In this document: in pieces, positions 31,860-43,309 of the stretch | Position numbering within the stretch: position 1 is the first letter of the stretch | How the letters are laid out: each line of letters begins with the position of its first letter | From: Macrothele yani | Lineage: Eukaryota; Arthropoda; Arachnida; Araneae; Macrothelidae | Direction of reading: 5' to 3' | DNA length: 64,000 nucleotides | Assembly: GCA_039090855.1 (NCBI GenBank) | Contig: CM077010.1 | Span: 46,518,905-46,582,904 of the forward strand | Program-made: the position numbers and the translations under genes | Notes under the pieces: generated by a model | The model's input: the letters and a program-made list of their open reading frames with translations, nothing else | What the model was told of the DNA's origin: nothing | Databases searched by the model: none

Positions 31860-32735
31860 TGTTCCTGAAACCAATTGGGATAAACGATCCACATGTAAGG
31901 ATGCACTTGGTCCGCAACGATGTTTAGATATGATGTGCCAGTCAGACGTTGATCAGCACGAATTAAAGGGCCCAAAGCATGCCAGGAAAACATTCCCCAA
32001 ACCATAACGTTGCCTCCACCAGCTTGAAGGGTTGTAGCAATGCATTTGGGGTCCATGCTTTCGTGCTGTTTCCGCCAAATTCTCACTCGGCCATCGGCAT
32101 GGCGCAACTGAAAACGTGATTCATCAGACCACATATTTTGTTTCCAATTATCGACTGTCCAATCCTTGTGCTCCTGTGCGAACTGGAGACGTTTTCTTTT
32201 GTTAACTGCAGACAGCAAAGGTGTTCGAACAGGCCTTCGGCTGCCATATCCCATCCGATGCAGTGTACGGCGAACAGTTCGTGCAGAAATCATTTGAGGG
32301 GATCCTTGATTAAGATAGTCTGTAATTTGATGCACTGTTGTCCTTCTGTTGTCTGTTACCAGTCTGGACACTCTGCGTTCCGTCCAAGCAGTCACTAGTC
32401 GATGACGACCACACGTTGCACGTAGAGACCCAGTTTTTTAGCTGACAGTCCAGTCTTTAAACAGTTTAACAACAGCTGCTCTGGAACATTTCACAAATGC
32501 GGCGGTTTCGGTGATACTCGCTCCATGGGTCCGAGCTCCTACAATCATCCCACGTTGAAAGTCCGTCAAATCGCACTTTTTACCCATCTCGTCACCCAAA
32601 AATCACTTCTACTATTGTCGCAAGCACTAAGCTATCCCTTTTTATACTATTCTCGCCTTCTGGCGGCAACAGCGTGCAGCCATAGCTCATTTGCTTAAAA
32701 CTGTCAGGTGGTCATAATAAATTGGCCACTCAGTG
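31860..32735 (-). pseudogene. Tc1-like transposase, core truncated at the fold-back junction
   Basis: The minus ATG at 32587 opens MGKKCDLTDFQRGMIVGART and CSRAAVVKLFKDW, then a stop. The long frame from 32395 gives WTERRVSRLVTDNRRTTVHQ, RTLHRMGYGSRRPVRTPLL, the first Asp in NMWSDESRFQLRHADGRVRI, GGGNVMVWGMFSWHALGPL and NIVADQVHPYM. It then jumps from VYP to NWFQEHA, deleting the segment with the second Asp. The right inverted end (GGTCATAATAAATTGGCCAC, TCAGTG) and TA are at about 32708-32737. The C-terminus is missing. Confidence 0.85.
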
Positions 32736-32839
32736 TATATCATCCAAGCCAGCTCACGACACGTGCCTTTTTTCATTAGCTACCCGCTGTTGACGTCAAA
32801 AGTAGGAGGTGGTCACAATAATGTGACTCGACTGTGTAT

Positions 32840-33430
32840 AACGGAAATTTCTTTGAAAAGTTTTAAGGGTTGTCTTTTTTTGTAAATACATTATGTTGGT
32901 GTTACTCATTACTTTCGTCATGTCCTTGTTATATAAAAGTTATGACTATTCCCAGCAGTTATGACTGTTTGCGATGCTAAATGTTATAAACTTTCTCCTT
33001 GAAGTCTTAATTTCAAAAATCTGATAAAAATTATTAATTGACTCAAACCCAACGCATCAATTCAAAATGTAAGAAGCAAATTACAGAACTCCGACAGAAA
33101 TACATATATATGTCAAGTGTAATAATATGCAGCAACAGGCAAAGGTCTTTTCTTATCACCGTTAATGTAGAGAGCGTTCGGCAAACCTCGACAACAGGAA
33201 AACATGGAAAAGGCGTTGGCACGAAAGAAGATACAATGGAAACGATATCTACCAACTAGACATTGCAGAATATTCTCATTTAATGCTTTGAGGTTACATT
33301 AGATTTTTATGATAAATCATATCTCTACTGATACCGTCTTGATACGGGCCATTTAAAGACGAATTAGTTCAATTTATCAAACCAAAAAATAAAATAAAAG
33401 GGAAATTGGGGGAAATGGGTGAACAGCTGG
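32840..33430. other. Unassigned AT-rich sequence
   Basis: No domain or repeat end was recognised, apart from the Tc1-type end just to its left. Confidence 0.4.
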
Positions 33431-33431
33431 T

Positions 33432-35030
33432 ATCTCTCTATTCTACAAAAAGTAACTGCCGCCGCTGCTGCTGCTGCTACCGCTGTTTTAGAAATTTTGC
33501 GACACTTGCTTTCCTAGCTCGCAGCGCAAAACGTATTGAACACAAAAGTATGAAATTTACATCGTTTGTAGAGAATTGTTTGGAGAACACTCTGAAATAA
33601 AGCGTTTCTCGATTCTAGCGATACTTCAAGAGCTATTGTATTTCAAAGTTAAGGTAAGCAAAAAGTGCTATCAGGTCGCGTTCCGGACACACAATCAGCA
33701 ACAGAGCCACGAAACTTTGTAGGCATGTAGTGCCATGACCGAATTTTTGCACCTCGTCGCCCTTTTTTTTGAATTTCAATTTATTTTACGAGGAATTAAA
33801 ATTTTAAATTTCACAAAATTCTCTATTTCGCGATGGGATCCATTTAAAAAAACGGATATATGACAAACTATAAATCACAACGCATTGCAATTTTTGCAGA
33901 ATAAACTTACAACTATCATCCCTTTTTTACAAAACAAAATTAAGAAAAAGTCATTTTCTGATTTTTTAAGCATTTTTTTAAAGACGCAAAGGAGAGAAAC
34001 GAACAGTTTGTCTGTCTTCACGTAACCACAGAGGAACTTTCTGGTCCCGTGACCTGCTGCCATGGTGACGCAGAGAATTTTTTATGCATATGTTTTGTTG
34101 GTAAAGCTATCTCAGTTGTTTAAGGTGGACGTCAAGTAATTTTGCTTCCTATAATTCCAATGGAAGAACTTCTGTACACATTTTCTTCAAAATTAATTCG
34201 TTTCCAAGGGTGAAAATTTGAACATCGATTAAAATAGCTTCATTTTGTAATTTGGAATACTTAATATTTTCTAAAACATAACCATAATTAAGCAATCCAA
34301 CATTTGTTTGTCTACTGACGTCATCAAAGTATAGGTCGCGCCATCTTTTTTCTGGACAATTAATGCATTCCCAAGGATGAAAATTTGAACATCTATTAAA
34401 ATAGCCTCATTTTATAACTTGGAATATTTAATATTTTCTAAAACATAACCATAATTATGCAATCTAACATTTGTTTGTCTACTGACGTCATCAAAGTACA
34501 GGTCGCGCCATCTTTTTTCTGGTTCCAACACCACCAAAGGAAAAGTTATTGATTTTTAATATAATGATTGTTATGTTTTAGAAAATATTAAGTATTCCAA
34601 GTTGTAATATGAAGTTATTTTAATCGATGTTCAAATTTTCATCCTTGGTAACACACTAATTGTGAAGGAAATGTGTACAAAAGTTTTTCCATTGGGAGTA
34701 TAGGAAGCAAAATTACTTGACGTCCACCTTAACGGTTTACGATTTACGCAAATGCTTTTTGGACCGCTATTCTTTTTCTTAGTAGTAAATTTAGTAAGTG
34801 CTATAAGTTGAAACGACAAAAGTCGGCCCTTCCAAAAATTAACGACAGTAAAAAAAAACTCTGAGACTTCGGAATAACAAGCCTTATTTGCTTAGACATG
34901 CAATAAAAATTGAAATTTATATGAATTTTCCAGTTTTTATTTCATGTGATATATTTGGAGATCGGGCTGCAGGGCCCGAGTGGTACTCTGGAAACAAGCG
35001 TAGCGAGCCTAGTGGCGCAGCCCTTAGTAA
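33432..35030 (+). repeat. 1.6-kb non-coding repeat with an internal 612-bp palindrome (copy 1)
   Basis: It is inverted relative to 46857-48495. It contains a CCGCCGCTGCTGCTGCTG tract, then a palindrome 34120-34731 whose outer arms (TTAAGGTGGACGTCAAGTAA ...) enclose two direct ~160-bp copies of ACATTTGTTTGTCTACTGAC..GGTCGCGCCATCTTTTTTCTGG. The right end is a ~60-nt hairpin (GGGCTGC...GCAGCCC at about 34966-35025). No protein is encoded. Copies differ by scattered substitutions, so they were not generated recently by a single inversion. Confidence 0.8.
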
Positions 35031-35034
35031 GATA

Positions 35035-35825
35035 AAAAAATGTTACGCTGAACATCCGGCAGCAAGTTTCAGACCAGATAAAAACAGGAAAAAAAATCCT
35101 TCGCTCTTCATTCAGTGTGTAACACATGTAGACGGTGTATCGTTAATGCGGTTCAATTTCCGTCCAAAAGATATTTTCAGTTCCATTTTAATGGATGAAT
35201 TTAAAATTCAATACCCCTTCTACTTTGTCGGATGTACGAAGTTTGTGTGGAATTCAAACTAAGTATAAATAAAGGAAAAAACCAAAGCTGTGGTTTTTGA
35301 GTAAGGAACTGCTATAGTGGAGAAGAAAAGTGCATATTTTCAGATGAATTGTTCAAATGTGAATACAAGTACCAAAGTTCGCACGCATACTCATTGAAAA
35401 TCGCACTTTTCATATAAAACGTTAGCCACTCAAATATTCGTAATAGCCGCCATTTTCAAGATGGCCGACACGATAATCGAATATTTCAAAGAAATCGTTC
35501 TAATATTTATGCAGGTAATGAACTTTATCATTGAAAATCACACTTTTCATGTAGACTATTAGTCAATAAAAAATTCAAGATGGCGACCTTTTCCAATATG
35601 GCCGACACCTTTACGAGGATATTACTCCATGTTTAATGTTTGAACATTAAAATAAATGTTTTTATTTTTTTCCTGTTTATAATGTTAGAAACTTCAGTTA
35701 CGTGTATGATCTTCTGTTCCAGGTAGTGAAAGAATAAATCCTCGACAGTGAAAGACGTACAACTCAAGAACATGGCGAATTCTTCACCATTACCTCCAAC
35801 ATGGCGAACTGACTGGACCAAATGA
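35035..35825. other. Unassigned; two diverged copies of a ~137-bp repeat
   Basis: ATTGAAAATC[G/A]CACTTTTCAT at about 35393 and 35530 starts two copies, each also containing CAAGATGGC..CC. No coding signal was recognised. Confidence 0.45.
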
Positions 35826-35828
35826 TGT

Positions 35829-37330
35829 TTGTGCCTAAAGGACAAGAACGAACAACTGAAATCACCACCAACACGTTATAACAGCCAAAATGATGGATAC
35901 AACATGATTGCGACCAGTGTTCCTCTCTTTCATACCATACATGATTTATCCATTGTTCTGGATCTTGGAAGACTGGATGAAGGTGGTGGTACAGAAGAAA
36001 TACTGAAAAGGAACGAAGCCCAGTTCCACCAGAGCTGCCGTCTACTGTTCAACAACACCAAACTTGATCGAACAAGAAAGAGAAAAATACATGCAGAGAG
36101 CAGTACTAAGGATGAAGGAGGGAGCAGCAAGCTCCCAAGACGTAGCTATGAATGACAAGAATCTCAGTGCTTCATATGTGAAAAAGAAGCTCCAACATCC
36201 GAACTGAAACAAGCCATGACAATGTATCTTAATCAAAGACTGAAAGAATGTGCCCACAGTCTTAATGATGGAAATTTCTCTCAAAAGCGATTGGTGGAGA
36301 TGCCATTGCACATGAGCTGAAGTACCACATTCTGACTGGTAAAACAGAAAGAGAACGCACCTCAGAAATATTAGAAGACAGGAAAAGGACCAGACATCAA
36401 AACATGAAGCTTACCCACTTGCATTTTCTGAGCTAATGATCTACATAGTGGATACAGAATCTAGCACTGGGGGTCCTGCAGTCTTCCGTCTTGCAGACAT
36501 GGTTCATCTTTACCAGCATCGGCTAGAGCAGCTTGGTGTCAAGCCATCTCTCGTAAACTCGACTAGACTGAAGGAGAAGTTGGCAATGCCTGAGCTGGCA
36601 GATCACAAGCAGGGAAGAGATGTCCGGCTGGCTTTTACAGAAGACTCTGGTTTCGCCTTATCATAAATCTCACACTACAGAGAAGCCATCATCCTGGGTA
36701 AGGCCGCAAAAATTTTGCGAAGGCACATGCTTGACTACTAGTCTACATTTGGTGGGACATTCCATGATGGTTGTGTTGATGAGGCTATCCCTCATACTCT
36801 TCTTCAGTTTGTTGGCATGGTTGAACATGGGACTGATATCAATTCTCAGCTTACATTTGTTTCCACGAACAAAAGGCCTGGCATAAGCAAAGCTGTTGCA
36901 GTACAACTTCTACACAAGGATGAAGGAAGGGGTATCTACTCATAGACACTCGATAAACCATGAAACACCATTTCCTGTTTACATGGGGATGCTCGTCCAT
37001 GCTAAGACAAGGAAGAGATCGTTGGTGGATCAGCTTCATGAGCATGGTCTCAGCATTTCCTATGGCATAGTTTTAGAAACATCAGCAGAGCTAGGTGATG
37101 CAGCAGTTAGCAAATATGTAGAAGATGGGCTGGTATGTCCAACAATTTTGCGAAGACAATTGTTCACCACAGCAGCCATGGACTACGTCGACCATAATCC
37201 TACTGCAATAACAGCAACCACCTCTTTCCATGGTACCAGTATCTCTATTTTTCAGTACATAACCGAAAACAGTAAAGGTGAATATCGTGGGAAACTCATG
37301 TTTAGAGAGAAGAAAGTGAGGAAATACCTT
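35829..37330 (+). pseudogene. Relic of a large unnamed metazoan multicopy protein family
   Basis: Frames joined by eye give LFHTIHDLSIVLDLGRLDEG, a possible zinc-binding CFICEKEAPTSELKQAMT, VFRLADMVHLYQHRLEQLGV, STRLKEKLAMPELADHKQGR, TFHDGCVDEAIPHTLLQFVG, ETPFPVYMGMLVHAKTRKR, LVDQLHEHGLSISYGIVLET and FTTAAMDYVDHNPTAITATT. I recognise this combination from many predicted proteins in invertebrates and fish with no agreed function; abundance and relics like this suggest a mobile element. At least five frame changes and several stops are present. It is cut at about 37330 by an inverted Tc1 fragment. Confidence 0.65.
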
Positions 37331-37339
37331 TATTTGACA

Positions 37340-38158
37340 GATAAAAATGGCTTTTTTTCGTGGAATTCTAGCTTTAAGACCAAATTCCTGCAGTTTGCGC
37401 CGAACAGTCCTTGCATTCAACTTCACATTGCATTGCGCCATTTCATCTTGTATACACTCAGATGATTTTCTTCTGTCCCCTAGGCACTGTTTCTTAATTC
37501 TTCTATTATCACTTGCTGTTGTGCACCTTTTTCTGCCTTTACCAGTCTGGTTTTGTAATGACTGAGTCTCCTTGTACCTCTTCAAAAATTTAGAAATGTC
37601 ACCTTTGGTTACGTTTCGGCCAATTTGTCTTCCAATTTCTTCATAACTGATGCCTTATTCACTTAATAGTACTTACTAATTTACATTGCTTTCGGGCAGA
37701 TTAGTCAACTTTTTGCGCCATTTCTTTAATTTTATTACGTTTTACAAGCTCACTAAGTGAAAGAACAAAAAACCCAACTTAATAGCAATCACATAACACA
37801 CTGACAAATGTCCTGTCAGCTCCAATACATGACATCAATAGCTGAATCTTGAATCTGACTGGCTCATTGCCAAAACAAGATGACACCTAAACACTCATGC
37901 TCATTGGCTACATTCAAATGAAGGAAAGCTACTTCATATCAACCTAAGCAAGTTCTGCTTCTGTTTTCTGGTTATTTGGCTACACCTTTTCATAGAATAC
38001 AGAAAATTGAACAAACTTTGTTGCATTACATTTTTGAAATTATCTTTCCATTGATATATAATTTTATGGTATTACTCCAAAACAAAGTGGTGTTATGAGC
38101 CATCAAATCTCAATTGTACACTTTTTCCAAAAGGTTTCCACAATTTTGGCCACTACTG
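37340..38158 (-). mobile_element. Tc1-like transposon, 5' half
   Basis: The right end (on minus CAGTAGTGGCCAAAATTGTG, GAAACC) at about 38158 has the CAGT start usual for Tc1 elements. Minus frames give GISYEEIGRQIGRNVTKGDI, SKFLKRYKETQSLQNQTGKG, RKRCTTASDNRRIKKQC and LNARTVRRKLQEFGLKARIP, both helix-turn-helix motifs. The element stops abruptly at about 37340 without the catalytic domain. Confidence 0.8.
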
Positions 38159-38164
38159 TTTACT

Positions 38165-39040
38165 ACCTTTCTTTGGGATAAGGATAACATATTACAGCTC
38201 AGATTTTCAAAAACGAAATAATTTAATAATAAGAAAGCACTTCTGGTCCTTCGTTGCTGTAAGAAGTCTTAGCATTGCTGGTCTTCCTACAATTATAAAT
38301 ATCTGACTTTTTTTAATTTATTGACATACATCTACCCACAGTACGGTTTCTGTTTTTCTCCAGTCATCTCGTCCTGCTTGCACTTTTCTATTCAGATCTT
38401 GCTACTTGATATTTGAATCTTGTAACTCTATCGATAACTTCTTCCTAGGCGAAACAATTATATGTGAGAGTTGGAAATCACTAAAGATCTACTTTAATCC
38501 ATTCTTATTTGATATTGTTCTAAGTATGGCAACAGATGGAATGAGTACACCTACGATTTGACTCTCTCCTCCTTCACTGCAGCACATGTAGCCTGTCTTA
38601 ATTATTCCTGTCTTCTAACATAATTCTACAGGTTTCTAGCTTTTCCTCCGCTTCTCTTTTACTCTTCGTGCACTCCTATGATCAGCAATCAACAAATTAG
38701 TCCTCGGTGACACTTCATTCCCTCCTGACATATCAAATAAGAGAGGACTTAGCACCAATATTTGGTGCGCTCCAACTCTGATATCAAATTTTCTGTCTGT
38801 CCTCAGCTACTTCTGATACATGTATGAGAATCTATTCATTTATCTTATCCATTCAACATGTCTTTTCTTGCATTATTTTCTTTCTCATGCAGTTTTACAT
38901 TTCTTGTTTTGTGTGTGTGCGTGTGTGTAGTAGTCTATCGTATTACTTCTCAAGATCTATAAATATCATCTATAAGAAGGCTTCTGCGTATTTCTTCATT
39001 TGTCGTAAGACGATATCGCATCTATTACACTTCTTTCCTC
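38165..39040. other. Unassigned AT-rich sequence
   Basis: A short TG-rich microsatellite lies at about 38911-38929. Nothing else was recognised. Confidence 0.4.
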
Positions 39041-39044
39041 CATA

Positions 39045-40256
39045 CACCGAAGAGCCATTACATTATGACCACCCCAGCATAGAGAAATGAACGCGCCTGG
39101 AGACAGAACGGTGGTGCAGGTGAAGTTGACAGAGCACTACATATACAACCCAAGGACCGGCTTTCCGTTAGTAGGATGTTCGGAGTCAGAATTGGAAAAG
39201 CTGTCGATTTATCGGAGTTTGCTAAAGGACAAATCGTGACGGCACGCCGCCTCGGAACTACGATCTCGGAAACGGCGTGGCTTGTGGGTTGTTCACGTGT
39301 CGCTGTAGTAAGTACGTATCAAAAGTGGTGCACAGATGGCCAAACGAGGAACCATCGTCCAGTCGTGTGTCGTCCGCAGCTCATTGATGCCAGAGTGGAG
39401 CGGAGAGACTGTCGCTCATTGTTCACAGCGACCTCAGTGCGGCAAATCACCCGCAACTACAACAGTGGTGATCAGGGCAATGTGTCACAGCACACAGTTC
39501 ATCGCGGCCTTCTGCGCATGGGCGTTCGTACCCGAAGACCCAGCCTGGTCCCCATGCTCACTACAAGTCATTGCCAACAACGTATAAAATGAGCCCAAAA
39601 TCATTGAGATTCGACCGTGGATGATTAGGAGAAAGTGGCCTGGTCTGACGAATTAATATTCCTGGTGCATCTTTGTAGGCGGCCAAGCGCGGATACGCCG
39701 ATTTTCAACGGTGGCAGTGGCACCTGGATGCACTGTTGGACGGAAACCGGCCGGACGGGACGGTGTTATACTGTGGGCGATGTTTTCTTGGGACACTTTT
39801 GTCTCCATTGTCCCAATAGCACAATCTTTGACTGCTGTCAGGGATTTGAACATCGTTGCGGACCAAGTTCACCCATCTATGGCAACTGTGTTCCCTTCTG
39901 GTGATGTCCATTACCAACATGATAATGCGGCATGCCACCATGACAGAATCGTCAAGGAGTGGTTCGAGGAACATGCTGGTCACTTTCTGTTAATGCCCTG
40001 GCTTCCAAATTCACCTGACATGAACCCAATCTAATATTTGTGGTTCGACTTGGAAAAACGGGTTGACGCTAAATCACCACCACTCCGAAATGTACGAGAA
40101 CTGGAGGACTTGTTGTTGCCATTATGGTAACAAATACCCCAGGATACCTATCATCACCTCATCAAATCGATGCGTCGTCGAGTGGCCGCTGTTTTCCGGT
40201 TTAAAGGGTCCTTCAGCTTATCAGTTAGGTAGTCATAATATAATGGTTCATCGGTG
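39045..40256 (+). mobile_element. Tc1-like transposon, full length, DD36E type
   Basis: The ends are diverged ~30-bp inverted repeats: left CACCGAAGAGCCATTACATT, ATGACCACC and right (reverse complement) CACCGATGAACCATTATATT, ATGACTACC. TA lies on both sides (39043-39044 and 40257-40258). Length is 1,212 bp. Confidence 0.92.
39176..40230 (+). pseudogene. Tc1-like transposase with catalytic Glu codon turned into a stop
   Basis: The open N-terminus (LSEFAKGQIVTARRLGTTIS, CSRVAVVSTYQKW, RPQLIDARVERR, VSQHTVHRGLLRMGVRTRRP) is followed by three stops near 39592-39630 and a first Asp motif WSDELIF. A frame change leads to VILWAMFSWDTFVSIVP, NIVADQVHPSMATVF and the second Asp in YQHDNAACH. SPDMNPI is followed directly by TAA (40032-40034) where GAA for the catalytic Glu is expected, then YLWFDLEKRV. 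Thirty-six residues separate Asp and the Glu position. The C-terminus also has a stop. Confidence 0.9.
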
Positions 40257-40261
40257 TATAC

Positions 40262-40665
40262 TTAATGTGTTATTGTCTTATCTCCCAATCTCAATCATAC
40301 ATGCTCTTCTCTCAATCTTATTTAGCATTTTTTTCCTGCCTCTATTCTTAGTCTCATCGTTTATTTCGCCTTGTTTTGTCATAGTTACATTTGTGCATCT
40401 TAATTGCAATCCCATGAACTATCTACAGAGATCGTCATGGGCTTTATAAAGATTCAAGAATTCCTGTTTTGTGGGGAGGAGCATTGCAAAAATCACATTC
40501 AAATAGCAGGAAATGCTAAGCTATACAAACAACACAGTTTTACGCATTGGTAATATTGTTTACAACACCAACTTAACACCACACACAAGTTTTCATACCT
40601 TTTACATCCAAAACATACAAAGTTAAACAGGCATTTAAAACTCGAAGTGGACGATATTCATGTGC
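40262..40665. other. Unassigned AT-rich spacer
   Basis: No feature was recognised between the two Tc1 elements. Confidence 0.4.
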
Positions 40666-40670
40666 ATATA

Positions 40671-42091
40671 CACTGCCGGAAAGTGAAAAAAAAACACCAA
40701 AAAGGAATTTGCGGACGATCATGAAATTTACATAGGTTAATGGGATCGAGTTTACGTAGGTGTGATGTTAATTTCGAAACCAACCGGCGAGCGCTTACGC
40801 CACAGCACGGCATAATATGCAAATTATCGTCGGTGGTATTTAAGGAGTAGGGCAAAGTGAATGTAATCAGTCTTTGGTGTACGGACACGTGCGAAGACCC
40901 TGAAGAAGCTGCAATGCCTGGACATGGAAGACGTGTACGATTTCAGCAGTTATCGGACATTGAGCGAGGTCGCCTAGTCGGACTCCACGTAGCCGGATGG
41001 TTGTATCGTCGTATTGCGGAGCGAATTGGACGGGAAGTATAGGTGGTGGTACGATGGTGGCGTAGATGGTCCGAGGAACATTCCCACACGAGAAGACGTG
41101 GAACCGGGAGTCACAGACGGACTGATGAGCGGACCGATTGACGTATAAGAAGAGCGGTGTTGTTAAGCAGAACATCCACTGCGACGCAAATCCGAGCTGC
41201 CGTTGCACCTGAGGTGACTGTGCGAACAATCCGCAACCGTCTACTAGATGCAGGACTACGTGCACGTGTGCCTCTGGCATGTGTACCTCGGACTCCAGCC
41301 CACCGTTAGGAACGGCTGCGGTGGTGTCGCCAACGTCTGCACTGAAGAACGCAATAGCGATCTGTCGTGTTCAGCGATGAAAGCAGATTCTGCTTGGGAG
41401 CCTCCGATGGCCGTATGCGTGTTCGCAGACGCACAGGGGAGCGTCTCCACAGTTCTTGCATCCGCCAGCGACACACAGGGCCTACACTTGGTCTCCTGGT
41501 GTGGGGAGCGATCAGCTATCACTCCCGTACACAACTAGTGTTTGTACCGGGTACGTTAAACAGTATCTCCTACATCAACAACATCATTCAGCCTGTTGTT
41601 GTGCCATTTGTAAGGTCGGTCCATCGTGGTGTATTCCAGAAAGATAACGCACGCCTACACACGGTACGTGCAACGCAACATGCACTTCAGGGTGTGAGAC
41701 AACTTCCATGGCCTGCACGTTCACCGGATTTGTCCCCCATTGAGCACGTGTGGGATTTTATGGGACAGCGACTTATCCGGTCTCCAAGGCCATCCCCGAT
41801 TTACGCGTCCAGGTTGAGGAAGCTTGGAACTCAATACCCCAAACTTATATCCAACATCTGTACGGCAGACTCCATGCCAGAATTGCACAGTGTGACGCAG
41901 TTCATGGCGGTTCAACCTCGTATTAACCATGTTACATGGAAATGTCTTTTTTCAGTTTACCAGCAAATACAGCTGTATTTTGCCATAATGTTTTGATCAC
42001 GTTATCCTTTGTATTCCGTTATTATGCTGTTTAAATTTCGTTGGTATCAGACGCCTTCTTCTTGGTGTTCTTTTTTCACTTTCCGCCAGTG
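40671..42091 (+). mobile_element. Tc1-like transposon, full length
   Basis: The ends are CACTGCCGGAAAGTGAAAAA on the left and, reverse complemented on the right, CACTGGCGGAAAGTGAAAAA, both continuing with AACACCAA. TA flanks both (40669-40670 and 42092-42093). Length is 1,421 bp. Only 14 bp separate it from the next Tc1. Confidence 0.92.
40914..41926 (+). pseudogene. Tc1-like transposase with 32-residue Asp-Glu spacing
   Basis: Starting at ATG 40914: MPGHGRRVRFQQLSDIERGR, LVGLHVAGWLYRRIAERIG, a stop near 41040, then TQIRAAVAPEVTVRTIRNRL. The core follows with frame changes: VVFSDESRFCLGASDGRMRV, LGLLVWGAISYHSRTQLVFV, FQKDNARLHTVRATQHALQG and WPARSPDLSPIEHVWDFMG. The triad residues are all present, but Asp and Glu are separated by 32 residues rather than 34. 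The tail (YGRLHARIAQC, VHGGSTSY) ends at TAA 41924-41926 in another frame. Confidence 0.88.
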
Positions 42092-42105
42092 TATATACGT
42101 ATATA

Positions 42106-43304
42106 CACTACGGTACCAAAACTCATGGCATAGAAGTATGCAAATATTTAACTGGCGCTGCTGTCGTATATAGGCTTCGACGCACACCGCGATTTTTATC
42201 AGTTGCGAGATACATCGTGAGTAAGGTGAACAACCGCCTGCAGGATTTTGGTAAGCCAACGTGAATTACCGGAGTTTGAACGAGGCATGATAGTGGGAGC
42301 CAGACGGATGGCTCATTCAATTTCCGAAGTTGTACGAACATTCAACATTCCTCTATCCACAGTGTCGCGTGTGTACCGAGAATACCTCATGGAAGGCATT
42401 ACCACCCACCGTGACCAGCGCAGTGGCCGACCACGGGTGCTGAATGACCGTGACCAGCAGCGTCTGACCAGGATTGTCCATGCTAACAGAGAAGCAACAC
42501 TGGCTCAAATAACATCCACATTCAATGCAGAAGGTACCAGAGACATATCCATCAGGTTAATGCAGCGTAATTTAGCGTCCATGGAGTATGTGAGCAGAAA
42601 AACTACCAGAGTGATTTTGTTAACACCACGACATCGGACACAGCACCTGAACTGGGCTGGTGAAGACGGCAATAGAAACCTGGAAGACGTACGACATGTG
42701 GCGTGGTCCAATGATTCATGATACCAGTTGTTACGAGCTGGCAGTAGGATTCGAACGTGGTGAAGACCACGAGCAATCAACAAGGCACTGTGCACGCTGG
42801 TGGTGGTTTCATACATGTTTGGGTGTCTTTACGTGGAACGGTTTGGGTCCCCTGGTTCTCGTAAACACATCATTAACCATTTTTCGCTTTGTTGCTCTGC
42901 TGGGTAACCTTTTGCAGCCCTTCATGGACTTCATGTACCCCAACAACGATGGGTTTTTCCAGGCGGACAATGCACCATGTCATTGGGCCCAAGTTGTCCA
43001 AAATTCGTTCGAGGTGCATTCTGGGCAGTTCCGACGGATGGTGTGGCCACCACTTTCGTCTGAGATGAACCCAATAGAGCATTTATGAGACGTGGTGGAA
43101 ATGGTCCATTCCCACCGAAGATCCTGCACCAACAAATACTAGGGAACTGTGTGTGGCTCTTCAGATGGTATGGCTCAACATCTCTCCAAAAGTCTTCCGG
43201 GCACTTGTGGAATCGATGCCACGTCGAGTTGCTGCTCTTCGCCGGGCTAGAAGTGATCCTACACGATACTAGGTATGTATCCCATGACTTTTGGCACTTT
43301 AGTG
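42106..43304 (+). mobile_element. Tc1-like transposon, full length, DD36E type
   Basis: Inverted ends: CACTACGGTACCAAAACTCA on the left and CACTAAAGTGCCAAAAGTCA from the right strand. TA lies on each side (42104-42105 and 43305-43306). Length is 1,199 bp. A relative, truncated on the right, lies at 51681-52765. Confidence 0.92.
42248..43270 (+). pseudogene. Tc1-like transposase, frameshifted
   Basis: The N-terminal open frame of about 157 codons has both DNA-binding helices (ELPEFERGMIVGARRMAHSI, FNIPLSTVSRVYREYL) and linker GRPRVLNDRDQQRLTRIVHA. It ends at the first Asp region WSNDS followed by TGA, where SDES is expected. The core resumes in another frame: FTWNGLGPLVLVNTSLT, FMDFMYPNNDGFFQADNAPC and SSEMNPIEHL then a stop. 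Asp-Glu spacing is 36 residues. The C-terminal 60 residues are out of frame. Confidence 0.88.
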
Positions 43305-43309
43305 TATAA

